NCBI RefSeq assembly: GCF_020715685.1
Contig: NZ_CP085840.1
Coordinates: 2,852,001-2,916,000, forward strand
DNA: 64,000 nucleotides
DNA from: Dermatobacter hominis
GTDB taxonomy: Bacteria > Actinomycetota > Acidimicrobiia > Acidimicrobiales > Microtrichaceae
Reading direction: 5' to 3'
The position numbers were made by a program, and so were the translations under genes. Shown one piece after another: positions 42,988 to 51,829 of this stretch. The first letter of the stretch is position 1, and each line of letters begins with the position of its first letter. Under the pieces are notes generated by a model. That model was not told the origin of the DNA. It made no database searches and worked only from the letters and a program-made list of their open reading frames with translations.

Positions 42988-43557
42988 GTGGTCGCGCTCT
43001 TCCTGTTCCTGGTCCTCCCGGTCCTCGAGCTCTGGACCGCGATCCTGGTCGCCCAGTGGATCGGGGTCCTGCCCACGCTCCTGCTCCTGGTCGGCTTCAG
43101 CGTGCTCGGGTTCGTCCTGATCCGGTCCGAGGGCCTGAGCGTGTGGCGCAAGGCCAACGCGGAGCTGGCGGCCGGACGACAGCCCACCGACTCGCTGCTC
43201 GACGGCCTCATGGTCGTGGTCGGCGGCGTGCTGCTGATCGTGCCCGGGTTCCTGACCGCGGTGCCGGGCCTGCTGCTGCTGTTCCCGCCGACCCGGGCGC
43301 TGCTGCGCCCCGTCGTCGCCCGCTGGATCGAGCGCCGCGCCGCACGGTCGGCCGCCTTCGTGACCGCGTCGTTCGGCGGCGCCCCGCTCGGCTCGTTCGG
43401 CGGGAGCGCACCCGGCGCCGGCCCTTCCCGGCGCAGCTGGCGGGGCCGGGTCGTCGACGCCGAGAGCCACGAGGCCCCGGATTCGACCGGGGCGTCCTAC
43501 GCCGAGGTCATCGACGTCGAGGTCGACGGCTCGCGCGAGCTCGATCCGCCCCGTTGA
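42988..43557 (+). CDS. fxsA: FxsA family membrane protein
   Basis: 189 residues. Two N-terminal helices and LVVVVGGVLLIVPGFLTAVPG-like third segment, then PPTRALLRPVVARWIERR, the family signature (VGGVLLIVPGFLTDxxGLLLLIPPxR). Cytoplasmic tail of 80 residues, Gly/Ser-rich then acidic. In E. coli FxsA counters phage exclusion; the general role is unknown. Confidence 0.92.
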   Translation: MVALFLFLVLPVLELWTAILVAQWIGVLPTLLLLVGFSVLGFVLIRSEGLSVWRKANAELAAGRQPTDSLLDGLMVVVGGVLLIVPGFLTAVPGLLLLFPPTRALLRPVVARWIERRAARSAAFVTASFGGAPLGSFGGSAPGAGPSRRSWRGRVVDAESHEAPDSTGASYAEVIDVEVDGSRELDPPR

Positions 43558-43612
43558 CCGGCCGTCGATCCGACGCCCGGCGTCCCGACGGCGTCGTGTG
43601 GAGCGCGGCGCC

Positions 43613-44479
43613 GTGAGCACCGTGCCGATGGGCGCCGTGCGCCCCGAGGACGTGCCCGTGCGCGACGCGTCCACGGTGATGCTCGTCCGCGACGGGGACC
43701 GAGGCCTCGAGGTCTGCCTCATGCAGCGCAACCTCGCGTCCGACTTCGTGGGCGGGGCCTACGTGTTCCCCGGCGGCGCGGTCGATCCGGAGGACTCGGA
43801 CCCGGCCAGCGCCGCGGTCTGCGCCGGGCTCGACGACGCGGAGGCGTCGCGGCGCCTCGGCATCGAGGCGGGAGGCCTGGCGTTCTGGGTGGCCGCCATC
43901 CGGGAGTCGTTCGAGGAGGCCGGCGTGCTGATCGCGCGCCACGCCGACGGCCGCCCGCTCGACGTGACCGACCCGTCGGTCGCCGAGCGGTTCGTCCGGC
44001 ACCGCCAGGACGTCGACCACTGTCGTCGCACCATCGCCGCGGTGGCGGTCGAGGAGGACCTGCGGCTCGACGCCGGCGCCCTCCACTACTTCTCCCGCTG
44101 GATCACGCCGCTCGGGTCGCACCGCCGCTACGACACGCGGTTCTTCGTCGCCGCCGCGCCCGACCAGGAGGTCGTCCACGACGACCGCGAGCTGATCGGC
44201 ACGGAGTGGCTGACGCCGGTCGAGGCGCTGCGCCGCCACGACGACGGGGAGATCGTGATGATCTTCCCGACCGTCCGGACGCTCGTCGCCCTGTCACGCT
44301 TCGACGGCGCAGCGGCCGTGCTCGACCACGCCCGCGCGCTGTCGGAGGTCCGGCCGGTGCTGCCGACGGTGACCGAGGGGCCCGACGGCATGCGGATCCG
44401 GCTCCCGGGCGACCCCGAGCTCACGGGTGGCGTGTACGACGCCGGCACCGGCCGACCGCTCGCCGACGGCCACGACTGA
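43613..44479 (+). CDS. NUDIX hydrolase (NUDT19-like)
   Basis: 288 residues. N-terminal strand VMLVRDGDRGLEVCLMQRN and GGAYVFPGGAVDPED, then an insertion of about 45 residues before the rest of the NUDIX box AIRESFEEAGVLI (RExxEExG). This split box is typical of CoA-pyrophosphatase-like NUDT7/19 relatives. GTG at 43598 is an alternative start. Confidence 0.87.
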   Translation: MSTVPMGAVRPEDVPVRDASTVMLVRDGDRGLEVCLMQRNLASDFVGGAYVFPGGAVDPEDSDPASAAVCAGLDDAEASRRLGIEAGGLAFWVAAIRESFEEAGVLIARHADGRPLDVTDPSVAERFVRHRQDVDHCRRTIAAVAVEEDLRLDAGALHYFSRWITPLGSHRRYDTRFFVAAAPDQEVVHDDRELIGTEWLTPVEALRRHDDGEIVMIFPTVRTLVALSRFDGAAAVLDHARALSEVRPVLPTVTEGPDGMRIRLPGDPELTGGVYDAGTGRPLADGHD

Positions 44480-44533
44480 GCGACGCGTCTAGGGTCCGCC
44501 CAGCGACGGACGGACCGGGGGGTCGAGGGTCGG

Positions 44534-45685
44534 ATGAGGACGCGCGCGGCGGTCATCTTCGGGGTGGGGCGGGACTGGGAGGTCGTCGACGTCGACCTCG
44601 ACGACCCGGGGCCCGGCGAGGTGCTCGTGCGGACCCGGGCCGCCGGCCTCTGCCACTCCGACGAGCACATCCTGCAGGGCGACATGACGCCGCCCGAGGA
44701 CCTGATCGCCGAGGCCGGGATGGAGTCGCCGTTCCCGATGATCGGCGGGCACGAGGGGTCGGGCGAGGTGGTGGCGGTCGGCGAGGGCGTGCGGCGCGTG
44801 CAGGTCGGCGACCACGTCGCGGTGTCGTTCTTCCCGACCTGCGGGGAGTGCCACTACTGCGTGACCGGCCGGCAGAACCTGTGCGACATGGGCGCCAACG
44901 CCTTCCTGCCCGGGATGATCACCGACGGGCGCCGGGCCCACCGCCTGGCCGACGGCACGCCCGCCGACCCGGTGCTCAAGCTCGGGACCTTCGCCGAGCA
45001 CATGCTCCTGTCCGAGGACTCGGTCGTCCGCGTCGAGCCCGACATCCCGTTCACGCCCGCGGCGCTCGTCAGCTGCGGCGTCGCCACCGGCTGGGGCTCT
45101 GCGGTGCGGCGCGCCGACGTCCGGCCCGGCGACACGGTGGTCGTCGTGGGCACGGGCGGCGTCGGCATGAACGCCGTGCAGGGTGCGGCGATGGCCGGGG
45201 CGCGGCACGTCGTCGCGGTGGACCTCGTCGAGTGGAAGCGCGAGCAGGCCCACACCTTCGGCGCCACCCACACCGCGGGGTCGATCGACGAGGCGTTGCC
45301 GCTCGTCCAGCAGCTGACGCGCGGCCGCGGCGCCGATGCCGTGATCCTCGTCCCGGGCCTGATGACCGGCGACCTCGTCGCACCGGCGCTCGCCATGACC
45401 GCCAAGGGCGGGTCGGTCGTGGTGACGGCGATCGCGAACATCATGGCCACCGAGGTGTCGATGGGCCTGTTCGACCTCGCGATGTCGCAGAAGGCCGTGA
45501 AGGGGACGGTCTTCGGCGCCTGCAACCCGCGGACCGACATCCCCGACCTGCTCGGCATGTACACCGACGGGAAGCTCCGCCTCGACGAGCTGGTCACCCG
45601 CACGTACTCCCTCGACGACATCAACCAGGGCTACGAGGACATGCGCCGGGGCAACAACCTGCGCGGCGTGATCGTCTTCGACTGA
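44534..45685 (+). CDS. NDMA-type zinc-dependent alcohol dehydrogenase (second copy)
   Basis: 383 residues. GLCHSDEHILQGD and GGHEGSGEVV hold the catalytic zinc, CGECHYCVTGRQNLC the structural zinc, and VVGTGGVGMNAVQGA the NAD fold. Paralogue of the protein at 24789-25901. Ends SLDDINQGYEDMRRGNNLRGVI. Followed at 14 bases by the LLM oxidoreductase gene, convergent. Physiological alcohol unknown. TAGGGT at 44489 may be the promoter, with RBS GAGGG before the ATG. Confidence 0.92.
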   Translation: MRTRAAVIFGVGRDWEVVDVDLDDPGPGEVLVRTRAAGLCHSDEHILQGDMTPPEDLIAEAGMESPFPMIGGHEGSGEVVAVGEGVRRVQVGDHVAVSFFPTCGECHYCVTGRQNLCDMGANAFLPGMITDGRRAHRLADGTPADPVLKLGTFAEHMLLSEDSVVRVEPDIPFTPAALVSCGVATGWGSAVRRADVRPGDTVVVVGTGGVGMNAVQGAAMAGARHVVAVDLVEWKREQAHTFGATHTAGSIDEALPLVQQLTRGRGADAVILVPGLMTGDLVAPALAMTAKGGSVVVTAIANIMATEVSMGLFDLAMSQKAVKGTVFGACNPRTDIPDLLGMYTDGKLRLDELVTRTYSLDDINQGYEDMRRGNNLRGVIVFD

Positions 45686-45699
45686 CCGCGACCCGGCGC

Positions 45700-46593
45700 T
45701 CAGGTCTGCAGCGGGAGGACCACGTCGGCCAGGCGGGCCAGGTGCTCGGCCGGGTCGGCGGGGTCGCCGAGCGGTACCACGACGAACTTCGAGAAGCCGA
45801 CGTCGACGAACTCACCGATCCGGTCCCGCAGCTCGTCGGCGCCCGACGCGACGAGCTGCCGCGGGTCCACGTCGGGACGGCGTGACGGCAGCAGCGCCAG
45901 CACCTCGTCGGGGATCGGTTCGAGCGAGTAGGGGAGCAGCACCCCGAAGTGCTCCGGGTCGATCTCCCGGCCGTGGTCGGCGGCCGTGCGCTCCACGACC
46001 GCACGGCCCTCAGCGGCGTCGGTCGGCGTGACGAAGCTCGGCAGCCACCCGTCGCCCAGGCGGCCGACGCGCCGGAGCTCCGCCGGCGCGATCCCGCCGA
46101 GCCACACGTCGGGCGGGGACTGCCGCGGGAACGGCCGCACCTTCGCGCCCTCGAGCCGGAAGTGCTCACCGGCGTGGTCGACGCGGTCCTCGGTCCACAG
46201 CCGGCGGATGAGCGGCAGCGCCTCGTCGAACAGCGCGGCCCGCTCGCCGCGGGCCACGCCGAACGCCTGCTGCTCCGCCGGGTTCACCGCGCCGAGGCCG
46301 AAGGCGGGAAGGAGGCGGCCGCCGGACAGCTGGTCGAGGGTGGCGAGCTCCTTCGCGACGAGCACGGGGTTGCGACCCGGCAGGACCATGACCGACATCC
46401 CGAACTTGAGGCGCTGCGTCCGGCCGGCGGCGGCGGCGAGCGCCACGACCGGGTCCGGGCAGGGGCCGGTGATCCGCTCGGACAGCCACAGGCTGTCGAA
46501 CCGCAGGTCCTCGAGGAGCGACACCAGGTCCAGGAAGCGCTCGTCGACGAAGTCCGTCCGGGTCCCGAGCCCGAAGCCCACGCGCACCTTCAC
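45700..46593 (-). CDS. LLM-class (F420-type) flavin oxidoreductase
   Basis: 297 residues, TIM-barrel. VRVGFGLGTRTDFVDERF, FDSLWLSERITG, RLKFGMSVMVLPGRNPVLVA and FEVGPGTGAV-like LPAFGLGAVNPAEQQAFGV, with KVRPFPRQSPPDVWLGG near the middle. Typical of F420-dependent enzymes of actinobacteria. Substrate unknown. GTG start with GAGGAGG about ten bases upstream. Confidence 0.9.
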   Translation of the reverse strand: MKVRVGFGLGTRTDFVDERFLDLVSLLEDLRFDSLWLSERITGPCPDPVVALAAAAGRTQRLKFGMSVMVLPGRNPVLVAKELATLDQLSGGRLLPAFGLGAVNPAEQQAFGVARGERAALFDEALPLIRRLWTEDRVDHAGEHFRLEGAKVRPFPRQSPPDVWLGGIAPAELRRVGRLGDGWLPSFVTPTDAAEGRAVVERTAADHGREIDPEHFGVLLPYSLEPIPDEVLALLPSRRPDVDPRQLVASGADELRDRIGEFVDVGFSKFVVVPLGDPADPAEHLARLADVVLPLQT

Positions 46594-46666
46594 CTGCGTC
46601 CGACCTCCTCGATGGGCACGACCCCCGACCGGCGCCGTCGCCCTGCCGGCACAGGATGGCAGGCGA

Positions 46667-47899
46667 TCAGGTCGTGGCGTCGGCCGCGGCCAGCGCCGCC
46701 TGCATCGCGCCCATCATGCGGGAGGTGCAGCCGGACAGGTCGGCGGGCGGGATCACCTCGTCGACGATGCGCTGGGCCAGCGTGCGGAACGCCTCGGCCG
46801 CCGGCCCCTCGCCGAGCACGACCGGCCGGCCGTGGTCGCCGCCGTCGGCCACCGCGGCCTCGATCGGGATGCGGGCCAGCAGCGGGAGGCCGGCCTCGTC
46901 GGCCAGGCGGTCGCCACCGCCCTCGCCGAACAGCCGGTGCTCGCGGCCGGTGTCGTCGACGTAGCTGGACATGTTCTCGATGACGCCGGCGATGTGGAGG
47001 AAGTTCTTGCGGCCCATGTCCACGACCCGGACGGCGACCTTCTGCGCGGTCAGCGACGGCGTGGTCACGACCAGCATCTCGGCCCGGGGCAGGAGCTTGG
47101 CGAGGCCCATCTGGACGTCGCCGGTGCCCGGGGGCATGTCGATCAGCAGGTAGTCGACGCCGTCCCAGTCGACGTCCTCGAGGAAGTGCTGCACGGCTCG
47201 GTTCAGCATGAGCCCGCGCCACATGAGGGCGCTGCCCTCGTCGTCGACGAGGAAGCCCATCGAGACGACCTTGAGGCGCCCCGACCCGATCTCGACCTCG
47301 TTCGGGATGATGCGGGGCCGCTGCTCGCCCTCCTGCGCCGGCGCGTCGTCGGCCACGGCCTGGAGCCGGCCGTCGAGGCCCACCATGCGCGGCACCGAGA
47401 ACCCCCAGATGTCGGCGTCGATCACGCCGACGGTGAAGCCCATGTCCGCCATCGCCGCCGCCAGGTTGACGGTCACCGACGACTTGCCCACGCCGCCCTT
47501 GCCCGAGGCGACCATGATCACCTTCGTGGTCGAGGGGACCGCGGTGCGCTCGGGCCGCTCGGCGATGTTGCGCCGCGCCCGCTCCATGGCGGCCGCCTTG
47601 CCGGCCTGGTCGAGCTCGGTCCAGTCGAGCCGGACCCGGGTGACGCCGGGCAGCGAGCCGACCCGAGCGCGGACGTCGCGCTGGATCTCGGCCCGGAGCG
47701 GGCACCCGCTCGTGGTGAGGGCGATGCGGACGTGCACGGTGCCGTCGGCGTCCACGCGGGCCCCCTTGGCCATGCCGAGCTCGACGATGTCGGACCCGAG
47801 CTCGGGGTCCACGACCCCGCGCAGCAGACCCATCACGTCGTCGACCGTGGGCAGCACGTGGGCGCCCGGGTGGCCGTCGGTGGGGGCGGGATCCGTCAC
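46667..47899 (-). CDS. Mrp/ApbC iron-sulfur cluster carrier ATPase
   Basis: 410 residues. N-terminal MIP18/DUF59 domain (about 15-105; LTTSGCPLRAEI) and P-loop ATPase: ASGKGGVGKSSVTVNLA, GVIDADIWGFSVPRM and LIDMPPGTGDVQ. Carries Fe-S clusters to apoproteins. The CxxC usual near the C-terminus is reduced to one Cys (SGCTSRM). Divergent from the SufR-like gene, with both promoters in 60 bases. GTG start 7 bases after a TAAAAT box. Confidence 0.94.
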   Translation of the reverse strand: MTDPAPTDGHPGAHVLPTVDDVMGLLRGVVDPELGSDIVELGMAKGARVDADGTVHVRIALTTSGCPLRAEIQRDVRARVGSLPGVTRVRLDWTELDQAGKAAAMERARRNIAERPERTAVPSTTKVIMVASGKGGVGKSSVTVNLAAAMADMGFTVGVIDADIWGFSVPRMVGLDGRLQAVADDAPAQEGEQRPRIIPNEVEIGSGRLKVVSMGFLVDDEGSALMWRGLMLNRAVQHFLEDVDWDGVDYLLIDMPPGTGDVQMGLAKLLPRAEMLVVTTPSLTAQKVAVRVVDMGRKNFLHIAGVIENMSSYVDDTGREHRLFGEGGGDRLADEAGLPLLARIPIEAAVADGGDHGRPVVLGEGPAAEAFRTLAQRIVDEVIPPADLSGCTSRMMGAMQAALAAADATT

Positions 47900-47906
47900 G
47901 CTCGAT

Positions 47907-47912
47907 ATTTTA
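47907..47912 (-). promoter_or_regulatory. -10 box of a likely leaderless mrp promoter
   Basis: TAAAAT on the minus strand, 7 bases, GTG 47899. It is unusually AT-rich for this genome. Confidence 0.6.
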
Positions 47913-47945
47913 CCGGTCGCCGCCGTGTTATTTCAGCCGCGCGGG

Positions 47946-47951
47946 TACCCT
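47946..47951 (+). promoter_or_regulatory. -10 box of a likely leaderless promoter for the SufR-like gene
   Basis: TACCCT, 7 bases, GTG 47959, the same spacing as the opposing mrp promoter. Confidence 0.6.
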
Positions 47952-47958
47952 TGCTGCC

Positions 47959-48630
47959 GTGGGTCCGTCCGAGCACCGCCTCGACCTGCTGAAGACGCTG
48001 GGGGACAACACCCGCTACGCGATCTACCTGGAACTCGCCCGGTCCCCGCGCCCGCTCGCCACGGCCGAGATCGCGGAGTCGCTGGGCCTGCACCCGAACA
48101 CGGTCCGACCGCACCTCGAGCGGATGCGCGACGTCGGTCTGCTGGAAGCCCGCCCCGACACCCGTGGCGCGGTCGGACGTCCGCAGAACCTGTACACGCT
48201 GGCCGCCGACGCGCCGTCGCTCGGCCTCGAACCGCCGGTGTTCCCCATGATGGCCCGGATGCTGCTCGACCTCGCCGCCGACGCCGGCCTGTCGGGTGAG
48301 CCCGTCGTGGCCGCGGGCCGCGAGCAGGGCCGCAGGCTGTCGCACCGGGGCTCGCTCGGCGACCGTCGCCGGCCCTGTGTCGAGGCCGCGGTGACGATGC
48401 TCGCCGAGCTCGGCTTCGACCCCACCGCGGTCACCGAGGACGACGCCACCACCGTCGCCTTCGGGCACTGCCCGTTCGCCGACCTGGCCGCATCGAACCC
48501 CGAGCTCGTCTGCGCCCTGCACCGCGGGCTGCTCGAGGGGTTCGTCGACGAGGTCGGCGGCGCCGTCGAGGACTTCCACGACCTGTCGCACCGCGAGCCG
48601 TGCCGGGCCACGCTCGTCGCCGACGCCTGA
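47959..48630 (+). CDS. SufR-like iron-sulfur sensing regulator
   Basis: 223 residues. N-terminal winged helix (LLKTLGDNTRYAIYLELA, EIAESLGLHPNTVRPHLERM, GRPQNLYTL). C-terminal domain has Cys near 139, then GHCPFADLA and LVCALHRGLLEGF spaced 13 apart, and EPCRATL near the end, the layout of SufR [Fe-S] ligands. Divergent from mrp and upstream of an IscA-like gene, so it probably senses Fe-S status and controls both. Confidence 0.88.
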   Translation: MGPSEHRLDLLKTLGDNTRYAIYLELARSPRPLATAEIAESLGLHPNTVRPHLERMRDVGLLEARPDTRGAVGRPQNLYTLAADAPSLGLEPPVFPMMARMLLDLAADAGLSGEPVVAAGREQGRRLSHRGSLGDRRRPCVEAAVTMLAELGFDPTAVTEDDATTVAFGHCPFADLAASNPELVCALHRGLLEGFVDEVGGAVEDFHDLSHREPCRATLVADA

Positions 48631-48683
48631 CGCCACCTCGGATCCGTCACCCCCGACGCCTGGGAGCGCCCGGGACGCGGCGG

Positions 48684-48689
48684 TACACT
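48684..48689 (+). promoter_or_regulatory. -10 box upstream of the IscA-like gene
   Basis: TACACT about 40 bases before the GTG at 48728. This gene has a normal ribosome-binding site, unlike its leaderless neighbours. Confidence 0.45.
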
Positions 48690-48727
48690 GACCAGCGAAC
48701 ACTCGTGCGCCCAGCGTGGAGGACCTC

Positions 48728-49048
48728 GTGATCACCCTGACCGACAACGCAGCGACCAAGGTCAAGCAGCTCATCGACGCCGAGGGCGAAGCGGGCCTCG
48801 CGCTCCGCGTGGCCGTGCGTCCCGGCGGCTGCTCGGGCTTCGCCTACGAGATGTTCTTCGACACCGACGTCGCGACCGACGACATCACCTCCACCTACGG
48901 TGACGTGAGCGTCGTCGTCGACCCGTCGAGCGCGCAGCTGCTCCAGGGCGCCACGCTCGACTACAAGGACGGCCTCGAGCAGTCCGGGTTCGCCATCACG
49001 AACCCGAACGCCGAGCGCACCTGCGGCTGCGGCCAGTCCTTCAGCTGA
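48728..49048 (+). CDS. A-type iron-sulfur cluster carrier (IscA/ErpA family)
   Basis: 106 residues. The three cluster Cys are in RPGGCSGFAYEM and RTCGCGQSF. Takes clusters from the SUF machine to targets. GTG 48728 is preferred to GTG 48716 because GGAGG (48718-48722) lies 5 bases before it and the product then starts MITLTDNAATKVKQL, the usual family start. Confidence 0.95.
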   Translation: MITLTDNAATKVKQLIDAEGEAGLALRVAVRPGGCSGFAYEMFFDTDVATDDITSTYGDVSVVVDPSSAQLLQGATLDYKDGLEQSGFAITNPNAERTCGCGQSFS

Positions 49049-49102
49049 CCGGCTGCGGCTGACCTGCGGGTTCACGACCGCCGCGATGATCGGGCACCAC
49101 GT

Positions 49103-49711
49103 TCAGGCCACCGGCGCTCCGTCGCGCGCCAGCTCGTAGCCCAGCACCAGCGAGCCGGCGGCGGTGACGTCGTGGCGGACGAGGCGCAGCGCCCGGGGCG
49201 CAGGCAGCTCGCCGAACAGCCGGGTGCCCGTGCCGAGCAGCAGCGGGTGGACGATCAGGCGCAGCTCGTCGACCACGTCGAGGCGCAGCAGCTGGCGGGC
49301 CAGGTCGCCGCTGCCCAGGACCGCGACGTCGCCGTCGCCGTCGGCCAGCAGCTCGCCGACCGCCGGCGCCAGGTCCCCCTGCAGCACCGTGGCGCCGGCC
49401 CACCGGAGGTCCTCGTCGCGCAGCGTCCGGCTGGCGACGTGCTTGGGAGTGGCGTTCATGTGGGCCGCGATCGGGTTCGCATCGGGCTGGTCGGGCCAGA
49501 ACTCGGCCATCTTCTCGTAGGTCCGGCGGCCGAAGAGGTACGCGCCGGTCCCCGAGACGCCGTCCGCGCCGAGCGTCGCGTGCACGTCCGCCGCGTAGGG
49601 CACGCCCCAGCCCCCGTGCTCGAAGCCGCCGCGGCGGTCCTCGTCGGGCGATCCGAGGCCCTGCACGACCCCGTCCACGGTCAGGAACTCGACCAGTACC
49701 AACCTGCGCAC
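49103..49711 (-). CDS. Dihydrofolate-reductase-like (RibD C-terminal domain) protein
   Basis: 202 residues. RRLVLVEFLTVDGVVQ at the start, YLFGRRTYEKMAEFWP, DVAVLGSGDLARQLLRLDVVDELRLIVHPLLLGTGTRLF (long conserved stretch, quoted in part) mark the YyaP/YwjB group of RibD_C proteins. NADPH reductase of unknown substrate. Divergent from an AraC-like gene. A similar protein is at 54754. Confidence 0.9.
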   Translation of the reverse strand: MRRLVLVEFLTVDGVVQGLGSPDEDRRGGFEHGGWGVPYAADVHATLGADGVSGTGAYLFGRRTYEKMAEFWPDQPDANPIAAHMNATPKHVASRTLRDEDLRWAGATVLQGDLAPAVGELLADGDGDVAVLGSGDLARQLLRLDVVDELRLIVHPLLLGTGTRLFGELPAPRALRLVRHDVTAAGSLVLGYELARDGAPVA

Positions 49712-49833
49712 ACCGCACCTCCTCGCTGCTCCGCCGCACCGTCGCGCCGGCGGGGACCATCGTCGCCCCCGGGGCCTGCGCTCGTCTTGGACGAACCTGA
49801 CCGGCGGTGCCGACGGCGCCCGACGGTGCTGTC

Positions 49834-50682
49834 ATGGGGGCCGTGCCGACCGATCGCGACCTCCGAGGCGCCCTGGCGCTCGTGCGACGTCCGGTCCACC
49901 CCGAGCTCGCCGGTCTCGTCGGGGGCATCGTCGGCTTCGACCAGCGCGGCCCTGCGCCGGTGCCGCGGCGGCAGGCCGCCGGGTCGCTCGTGCCGCTCGT
50001 GATCTCGCTCGACGGCGCGGTCGACGTGCGGCGGGACGGCGGGACCGGCCCGCCGATCACCGTCGGGTCCTTCGTGGCCGGGCTGTCCGACGTCCCGGTG
50101 TCGACCGTGGCGACCGCCTCGCACCGCTGCGTGCAGGCCTACCTCACCCCGATCGGCATCCGGCAGGTGCTCGGCGTCGACGGCCGCGACCTCGCCGGCC
50201 GGGTCGTCGACCTCGCGGCGCTCGCCCCGGAGCTGTGCGGGCCGGCGCTCGACCAGCTGCGGTCCGCGCCGGACTGGCCCACCCGGCTCGGGCTCGTGGA
50301 GTCGGCGCTGCGCCGCCGGGTGCGCGCCGGTCGTCCCGTCGACGACGTCGTGGCCGGGACCTGGCAGGCGCTCGCGTCGTCGGGCGGCCGCGTCGCGATC
50401 GCCGACGTCGTCCGCGGGTCGGGATGGAGCCACCGGCACCTGTCGTCGCGCTTCCGGACGCAGGTGGGGCTCACGCCCAAGGTGGCCGCGGGGATCGTGC
50501 GGTTCGAGCGCGCGACCGCCGACCTGATCTCGACGCCGCTGGCCGAGGTGGCCGTCCGCCACGGGTACGCGGACCAGAGCCACCTCACCCGCGACGTCGT
50601 CCGCTTCTCGGGCGAGACGCCGGCCGTGCTGCGCGACGCCCGGCGCCCGACCGCGCACACCGCGCTCGGGACCGCTCCCTGA
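49834..50682 (+). CDS. AraC-family transcription regulator
   Basis: 282 residues. Unclassified N-terminal sensing domain (about 1-175), then two helix-turn-helix units: VAIADVVRGSGWSHRHLSSRF and TPLAEVAVRHGYADQSHLTRD, followed by FSGETPAVLR. ATG 49834 is used; GTG 49807 and 49843 are alternatives. Ends in a hairpin shared with the convergent lipoprotein gene. Confidence 0.88.
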   Translation: MGAVPTDRDLRGALALVRRPVHPELAGLVGGIVGFDQRGPAPVPRRQAAGSLVPLVISLDGAVDVRRDGGTGPPITVGSFVAGLSDVPVSTVATASHRCVQAYLTPIGIRQVLGVDGRDLAGRVVDLAALAPELCGPALDQLRSAPDWPTRLGLVESALRRRVRAGRPVDDVVAGTWQALASSGGRVAIADVVRGSGWSHRHLSSRFRTQVGLTPKVAAGIVRFERATADLISTPLAEVAVRHGYADQSHLTRDVVRFSGETPAVLRDARRPTAHTALGTAP

Positions 50683-50702
50683 GGCCGCGCCCCGGCGCTC
50701 CG

Positions 50703-50724
50703 GAGCCCCGGTGCTCCGGGGCTC
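50703..50724 (+). terminator. Bidirectional hairpin between the AraC-like and lipoprotein genes
   Basis: GAGCCCCGG, loop TGCT, CCGGGGCTC: a perfect 9-bp stem that overlaps the stop codon of the minus-strand lipoprotein gene. Confidence 0.65.
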
Positions 50725-51670
50725 AGACGGCGAGCGCGAGCAGCTCGGTGAGCTCGCCCCGATCGACCGTGACGTCGGCCCGGGCGACGATCGTGCCGGC
50801 CCGGTCTGTCACGTAGAGGACCGGCTCGAACCGCAGCTGGTAGGCCTCGGGCACCGGCGCCAGCTCGGCGTCGTTGAGGTCCCGCTGGCCCTTCGGGTCC
50901 TTGTAGACCTCCTGGTGCAGCACCTCGAGGTCGGTCCGGCCCTCGGTCTGCGCCATCAGGAGGTCCAGCACCGGGCCGCACACCGCGGTCTGGCAGTAGG
51001 CGGGAGTGGCGATCAGCATCACGACCGGCTTCCCCTTGCCGACCACGTCCTGGAGGTTCGTGGAGTGATAAGGGCAGGCCGGCACGCGGCTGCAGAGCGG
51101 GTCGACCTGGAGCGTGCGCTCGACGGTCGGCGAGTCCACCGGCGGCAGGGCCTCGCCGACGACCGGCGGCCCCACGCGGGCGCGGTCCACGACCTCGATC
51201 GTCGAGTCGAGCTCCGAGCCGTCGTAGGTCGCAGTCAGGTCGTAGATGCCCGGCTCGGGGAAGGTGAAGGAGACCGGGAGGTAGGCCCGGGGCACGCCGT
51301 CCATGCGCGGCGCCACGTCGACGGTGCCCAGCTCCTTGCCGTCCTGCGAGATCGTGAAGGTGACGTCGCCGGCGATCTCGGCCAGGGGGACGCCGTCGCG
51401 GTCGGACACCAGGTACGGCAGGCGGCTGGGGACGCCCGCGGGGATGTGCGGGACCGACTGCGGGAACGCCGCGAGCAGGGCGTGGTCCGGGACCGCGTCG
51501 GACTCCTGCGTGTTCGTCTCGGAGTCGCCGCAGGCCGCGAGGAGCGGTGCGCCGGCGGCGAGGGCGCCGAGGGCCAGGCCGCCCTGGAGCAGCCGGCGCC
51601 GCGGCACGACCAGGCCCGACGGGCGGACGGGACCGACGAGGTCGTCGTGCACGTGGCGGTGGGAGGGCAC
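50723..51670 (-). CDS. Tat-exported lipoprotein with thioredoxin-like domain
   Basis: 315 residues. Twin-arginine start PRRRLLQGGLALGAL and lipobox LLAACGDS near residue 48. An Ig-like beta domain (about 90-185) precedes a thioredoxin-like domain with VVMLIATPAYCQTAVCGPVLD, a Cx4C pair rather than CxxC. LEVLHQEVYKDPKGQRDLND follows. Probably an extracytoplasmic redox or metal-handling protein. Divergent from the molybdenum-hydroxylase-like fusion. Confidence 0.87.
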   Translation of the reverse strand: MPSHRHVHDDLVGPVRPSGLVVPRRRLLQGGLALGALAAGAPLLAACGDSETNTQESDAVPDHALLAAFPQSVPHIPAGVPSRLPYLVSDRDGVPLAEIAGDVTFTISQDGKELGTVDVAPRMDGVPRAYLPVSFTFPEPGIYDLTATYDGSELDSTIEVVDRARVGPPVVGEALPPVDSPTVERTLQVDPLCSRVPACPYHSTNLQDVVGKGKPVVMLIATPAYCQTAVCGPVLDLLMAQTEGRTDLEVLHQEVYKDPKGQRDLNDAELAPVPEAYQLRFEPVLYVTDRAGTIVARADVTVDRGELTELLALAV

Positions 51671-51829
51671 GACCTGGGAAGGTACCGTCCCGGGTGCCGC
51701 CCGGTCCCATCGCCGGGGACCGACGAGCGGCCCGTCCCGAGCGTCGTCTCAGCTCGCGACCGGCCCGGGACGGCGGTCCCGCGGTGGACCGGCCGATGCG
51801 GACCGACCGGCGACCGAGGAGCCACGCCC

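Noticed and set aside
50711-51829. Upstream extension of the molybdenum-hydroxylase-like frame
   Set aside because: It lies antisense to the Tat lipoprotein gene; the real start is the ATG at 51830 with a good N-terminus.
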